Shown piece by piece: positions 61,301-64,000 of a stretch of DNA of 64,000 nucleotides. The notes under the pieces were generated by a model. The model saw only the letters and a program-made list of their open reading frames with translations. It was not told the DNA's origin and searched no databases. The translations under genes and the position numbers were made by a program. How positions within the stretch are numbered: position 1 is the first letter of the stretch; every line of letters starts with the position of its first letter. The DNA is from Streptomyces sp. NBC_01471 (GTDB taxonomy: Bacteria; Actinomycetota; Actinomycetes; Streptomycetales; Streptomycetaceae), in NCBI RefSeq assembly GCF_041438865.1, contig NZ_CP109450.1:5830501-5894500 (forward strand), written 5' to 3'.

Positions 61301-64000
61301 GTCCGTACGGCCTACGACGGCGGCGCCTACGGCGCCGAGCCCGTCAAGGGCGATCCCACGGGGACCGCCGGGCTCAAGAGCCACACCGGGACCAAGGCCA
61401 CGTACCTGGAGACAGGCACGACCTACGACGCCTACGGCCGCCCGCTGGCAGTGAACGACCTGACAGCCGATGTCACCGTAGACGGGGCATCAGCCCCCGT
61501 GCGTACCGCACGGGGCGACGGCCGTACCACCACGACCGCCTACAGCCCCGCAACCGGCAGGGCCACTCAGGTCAGGACCACCAGTCCGCCCGCGAAGGCC
61601 GGGGACAGCACCACGAGTCTCACGTCCGTCCAGGAACTGGACCCGGTCAGGGGCCAGGTGATCAAGGAGACGGATCCCAACGGCAACACCGCGGAGACGC
61701 GTTACGACGCCGCGGGGCGGACCACCGAGGTGTGGGAACCAGGGCGCGCCACCACCAGGGTCCCGAGCTATCAGTTCACCTATCAGGTCGCGGACGGACA
61801 GCCCACGGTCGTAGGAACACGGAAGGTCAACAACAACGACGGGCAGACGGCCCCGGCCTACACCCTCTACGACGGCCTGCTGCGCGAAAGGCAGACTCAG
61901 GATCCAGGTCCGGACGGCGGCAGCATCGTCAGCGACGTCTTCTACGACGAACGCGGCCTCAGTACCAAGACGTTCGCGCCGTATTTCACCACCGGTGGAC
62001 CGGCGAAGAAGATCTTCCAACCCGAGGACGCCCTCGCGGTGGAGTCGCAGACCCGCACCGACTACGACGGGCTCGGACGATCCGTCCAGAGCAAGCAGAT
62101 CGCCGGCAACGGGGACGGCGGGGCGGTCCTCAACACCACGAAGACGGTGTACGGCGGTGACCGCACCACGGTCATACCACCGGCCGGCGGGACCGCCACC
62201 ACCACCGTGACGGATGCGAGGGGGCACACCACTCAACTCCAGACGCTGCATCAGCGCGCCCTCGGTGCGGCCGCGGACACGACGCGCTACGCGTATGACG
62301 CACGGGGGTCCCTGAAATCGGTCACCGACCCGGCTGGTAACAACTGGACCTACGCCTACGACCAGATGGGCCGCCAGACCAAGGCGGCAGATCCGGACAA
62401 GGGGGCTACCGAGACCGTCTACGACGACCGTGGGCAGGTCGATCACACCAAGGACAGCCGAGGCGTTCTCCTCTACACCGGCTACGACAACCAGGGCCGC
62501 AAGACCGAGTTGCACGAGGGGACCCCTGGAGGCACTCTGCGGGCGAAGTGGACGTACGACACGGTGCCTGGCGGAAAGGGGCTCCCGGCTGAATCGACCC
62601 GTTACGAGGACGGGCAGCCGTACACCTCGAAGGTGACCGCCTACGACGCACTGAGCCGTCCCTACCGGACCGCGGTCGTCATTCCGGCGGTGGAAGGGGC
62701 GCTGGCCGGTACTTACCAGTCCGGCACCCTCTACAAGCCCTCCGGTCTGGTGGCCGGTACCTCGTCCTCGCCCGCGGGGGCTCTGCCGGGAGCAACCACT
62801 GTCTACAGCTACGACGACACGACGCTCTGGCCGACCGGTGTCACGACGGACGGCATGTCCGGGAAGACCACCTACACGCACGTCGGACTGTCTGACACCG
62901 TGACGCTCGGCCTGTCCGGGGGCACCCGGACGACCGAGATCAAGAACGGCTACGAATGGGGGACCCGCCGCCTCGCCTCGTCCGTGGTCTCGCGGATGGA
63001 GCAGCCGGGCATCGACCGCAGTGCGGTCTACCACTACGACGAGGCCGGCAACGTCACCTCTGTCGCGGACACCTCCCGCACCGGCGCGGACAACCAGTGC
63101 TACGGCTACGACTACCTGGGGCGCCTCACGGATGCCTGGAGCCAGGCGTCAACTGCTTGCAGCGCCACTCCGGGCGCTGCGGCGATCGGGGGAGCCGCCC
63201 CGTACTGGCAGAGCTACAGCTATGACCTGACCGGCAACCGGACCGCCGAGACGGATCACGATCCGGCCCACCGGGTGGGTAAGGACACCCGTCACGAGTA
63301 CAGCTATCCGCCTGCCGGAACATCGCAGGCGCACAGTCTCGGCGCCGTGACCACGTCCGGGCCTGCAGGCACGTCGACGGACAAGTACACCTATGACCAG
63401 GCCGGCAACACCAAGACCCGTCCTGGTCAGACCCTGACCTGGGACGCCGAGGGTCATCTCGCATCCGTGGCCGAGGGCGGCAAGACCACCCAGTATCTGT
63501 ACGACCCGGACGGAAACCGGCTCATCGCCCGGGCACCTACCGGAACCACGCTGTACCTGGGCGGGACCGAACTCACCCTGGCCAAGGGGGCCGACAAGCC
63601 CAGAGCCACTCGCTACACCGACCTCGGCGGCGGCAACACAGCCGTCCAGGACGACGACCGCACCTTCTCCTACACCATCCCGGACCACCAGGGCACCGGC
63701 CTGCTCGCCGTCGACGCCACGAACCTTGCCATCCAGCAACGCCGCACCAGCCCCTTCGGTGGTGCTCGGGGCAGCGCGCCCGCGGACTGGCCGGGATCGA
63801 AGGGATTCGTCGGAGGCACCGACGACAGCGGCACGACCGGCCTCCAGCACCTGGGTGCCCGCGAGTACGACCCCGCCACCGGCCGTTTCCTCTCCGTCGA
63901 CCCGGTCATGGATCTGACCGATCCGCAGCAGATGAACGGCTACACCTACGGCAACAACAACCCGGTCACGAAGAGCGATCCCGATGGATTGAAGCCCACT
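58376..64000 (+). CDS. RHS/YD-repeat polymorphic-toxin-like secreted protein, 3' partial
   Basis: The frame is open from the ATG at 58376 to the last base: 1875 codons without a stop. Signal peptide: MRKRTPRFFRASRQR then LVLCGALAAGLLQA. After a Pro/Gly-rich spacer comes a SpvB/teneurin-like shell start (WSYDITVPDTPGDLQPDL ... GFDLGTGSIERRY, about 280-345). Many YD repeats lie from about 1020 to 1720 (YDAAGRTTE, YDQMGRQTK, YDNQGRKTE, YDYLGRLTD, YDQAGNTKT). The RHS-associated core (LGAREYDPATGRFLSVDP ... MNGYTYGNNNPVTKSDPDG) ends the visible part, exactly where the variable toxin tip normally begins. The toxin and any immunity gene lie outside the window. Confidence 0.92.
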   Translation, partial: MRKRTPRFFRASRQRISLVLCGALAAGLLQATALTEEVAAVESAKARVSSDSPVKGTRGSEAEPRAVTKGPRTPAGVPRHSWPGATTKILAPTTGRGAGSKPPNSADGGLIKVAPVAPHGAKGRLAGKQTGSASPGAPGRVNARVLSRGQARKAGVEGLVFALTPMDKGGVGEGPVSVSVDYDTFSGAYGGAYSSRLRFVRYPACLLTSPEKRSCRTATPLAADNDTTAHTLTVPAMTLRSGGPTVLAAAAAPAGDKGDYKATSLSDSGSWSTSLNSGDFNWSYDITVPDTPGDLQPDLKLSYSSGAIDGRTTNTNNQGAWVGDGFDLGTGSIERRYKPCSDDGVKNADGSKPGDLCWAYDNAFLSFNGKGGELVPVSKDEFKLKQDDGTRIDRLYSTARGNGDADGEYWRLTDPSGVRYYFGYNRLPGWAAGKDETNSTFNVPVFGNNAGEKCHQDDFASSWCQQAWRWNLDYVVDTHGNAMAYHYEKESNSYGRNLKEDDDTSYTRGGYLTRIDYGLKSNRMFADKPMAQAVFTSAERCLPETGVTCAASTVNDKSFYWYDTPWDLNCDSGATCDKGRLAPTFWTRKRLTGITTQVLNTAGGYDRSDSWAFSHRWGMADTDYQLLLESVQHTGQSASPAVTLPKTSFAYGQLANRLDKTGDGYAPFIKDRLTSVDGETGSRTDVEYSDPVCDWKTLPAPESNTTRCFPQVLDQEQTADAPDVQWFNKYVTTAVTVSDRTGGAPDQITRYAYEGPAAWHYADDDGLTKEKYRTWSQWRGYGQVHVRSGGLDSMKSQQDSFFLRGMDGDRKDKSGGTKPVSVALGTGEGDPITDHEALAGFAYKSATYDKPDGKILTKSVSRPWHHETAKKVRAWGTVTADFIGTAEARTWTSLDDGAGVKWRTTNTETTQDTVAGRVTEVNDLGDTSTPDDDQCSRTTYATNATANILDTVGRIETVAKACTQTPDRTKDVISDVRTAYDGGAYGAEPVKGDPTGTAGLKSHTGTKATYLETGTTYDAYGRPLAVNDLTADVTVDGASAPVRTARGDGRTTTTAYSPATGRATQVRTTSPPAKAGDSTTSLTSVQELDPVRGQVIKETDPNGNTAETRYDAAGRTTEVWEPGRATTRVPSYQFTYQVADGQPTVVGTRKVNNNDGQTAPAYTLYDGLLRERQTQDPGPDGGSIVSDVFYDERGLSTKTFAPYFTTGGPAKKIFQPEDALAVESQTRTDYDGLGRSVQSKQIAGNGDGGAVLNTTKTVYGGDRTTVIPPAGGTATTTVTDARGHTTQLQTLHQRALGAAADTTRYAYDARGSLKSVTDPAGNNWTYAYDQMGRQTKAADPDKGATETVYDDRGQVDHTKDSRGVLLYTGYDNQGRKTELHEGTPGGTLRAKWTYDTVPGGKGLPAESTRYEDGQPYTSKVTAYDALSRPYRTAVVIPAVEGALAGTYQSGTLYKPSGLVAGTSSSPAGALPGATTVYSYDDTTLWPTGVTTDGMSGKTTYTHVGLSDTVTLGLSGGTRTTEIKNGYEWGTRRLASSVVSRMEQPGIDRSAVYHYDEAGNVTSVADTSRTGADNQCYGYDYLGRLTDAWSQASTACSATPGAAAIGGAAPYWQSYSYDLTGNRTAETDHDPAHRVGKDTRHEYSYPPAGTSQAHSLGAVTTSGPAGTSTDKYTYDQAGNTKTRPGQTLTWDAEGHLASVAEGGKTTQYLYDPDGNRLIARAPTGTTLYLGGTELTLAKGADKPRATRYTDLGGGNTAVQDDDRTFSYTIPDHQGTGLLAVDATNLAIQQRRTSPFGGARGSAPADWPGSKGFVGGTDDSGTTGLQHLGAREYDPATGRFLSVDPVMDLTDPQQMNGYTYGNNNPVTKSDPDGLKPT

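Noticed and set aside
58217..61384. A minus-strand open frame of over 1000 codons across the LamG/RHS junction
   Set aside because: It is antisense to two well-defined secreted proteins, has no recognisable domain and reflects the GC-rich third-position bias.
58376..64000. Frameshift or pseudogene in the RHS gene
   Set aside because: The frame set by the ATG at 58376 is unbroken to the last base and reproduces the expected RHS core at the end.

Overview
The window is about 70% GC, with long overlapping genes, many GTG starts, LuxR-type two-component genes, an RNase H/acid phosphatase fusion, DmdR/IdeR-type iron-box control and a class A RNase P RNA. This points to a Streptomyces or a very close actinomycete. 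No tRNA, rRNA, CRISPR array or insertion sequence is visible. Both ends cut a gene: a glycosyltransferase/PAP2 fusion at the left and an RHS/YD-repeat protein at the right.

Steroid/cholesterol-type catabolism is scattered through the first 45 kb: cyp125 (2.9 kb), a fadA5-type thiolase (3.2 kb), a metallo-hydrolase (13.0 kb), an aldehyde dehydrogenase with a [3Fe-4S] ferredoxin (13.2-14.9 kb), kstR (15.6 kb), a two-domain fadE34-type acyl-CoA dehydrogenase (26.9 kb), an ltp1-type SCP-x thiolase (30.4 kb) and a MaoC hydratase/zinc alcohol dehydrogenase/SDR operon (42-45 kb). The loci are separated by unrelated genes but share control sites. Seven copies fit the KstR core (AACnnGT). Five copies are a second palindrome, TCTGAC-N5-GTCAGA, whose regulator I cannot name. 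Several promoters carry both, so the dispersed loci look like one regulon.

Other blocks. At 4.4-10.2 kb a five-gene minus-strand operon with start/stop overlaps at every junction sits under a cobalamin riboswitch. It encodes an ECF transporter (S, fused AA', T) and two anchored secreted proteins, one an alpha/alpha-toroid protein reminiscent of transcobalamin. At 10.3-11.8 kb is an SPFH/flotillin-like protein with a small partner. At 15.8-19.0 kb a glycosyltransferase/methyltransferase/toroid-protein operon diverges from kstR. At 19-26.7 kb are envelope and accessory genes (lipoprotein, mycothiol-dependent enzyme, LLM oxidoreductase, amidase, methyltransferase, efflux pump). At 33.2-41.7 kb an ABC transporter, sensor kinase and response regulator appear to be split by an insert of two EF-hand proteins, a HAD phosphatase, a zinc dehydrogenase and a P450, with short tandem repeats near its junctions. 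This is the best candidate for an undescribed small pathway.

From 45 to 53.6 kb is conserved Streptomyces backbone: an iron-regulated siderophore-binding lipoprotein, Nif3-like protein, zinc-ribbon coiled-coil protein (apparent CTG start), RNase H/phosphatase, KDPG aldolase, YaaA, a Uma2 nuclease and rnpB. From 54 kb to the end lie two very large secreted proteins, a DNRLRE/three-LamG protein and an RHS-repeat protein, which look like a surface adhesin/polymorphic-toxin pair. The toxin tip lies beyond the window.
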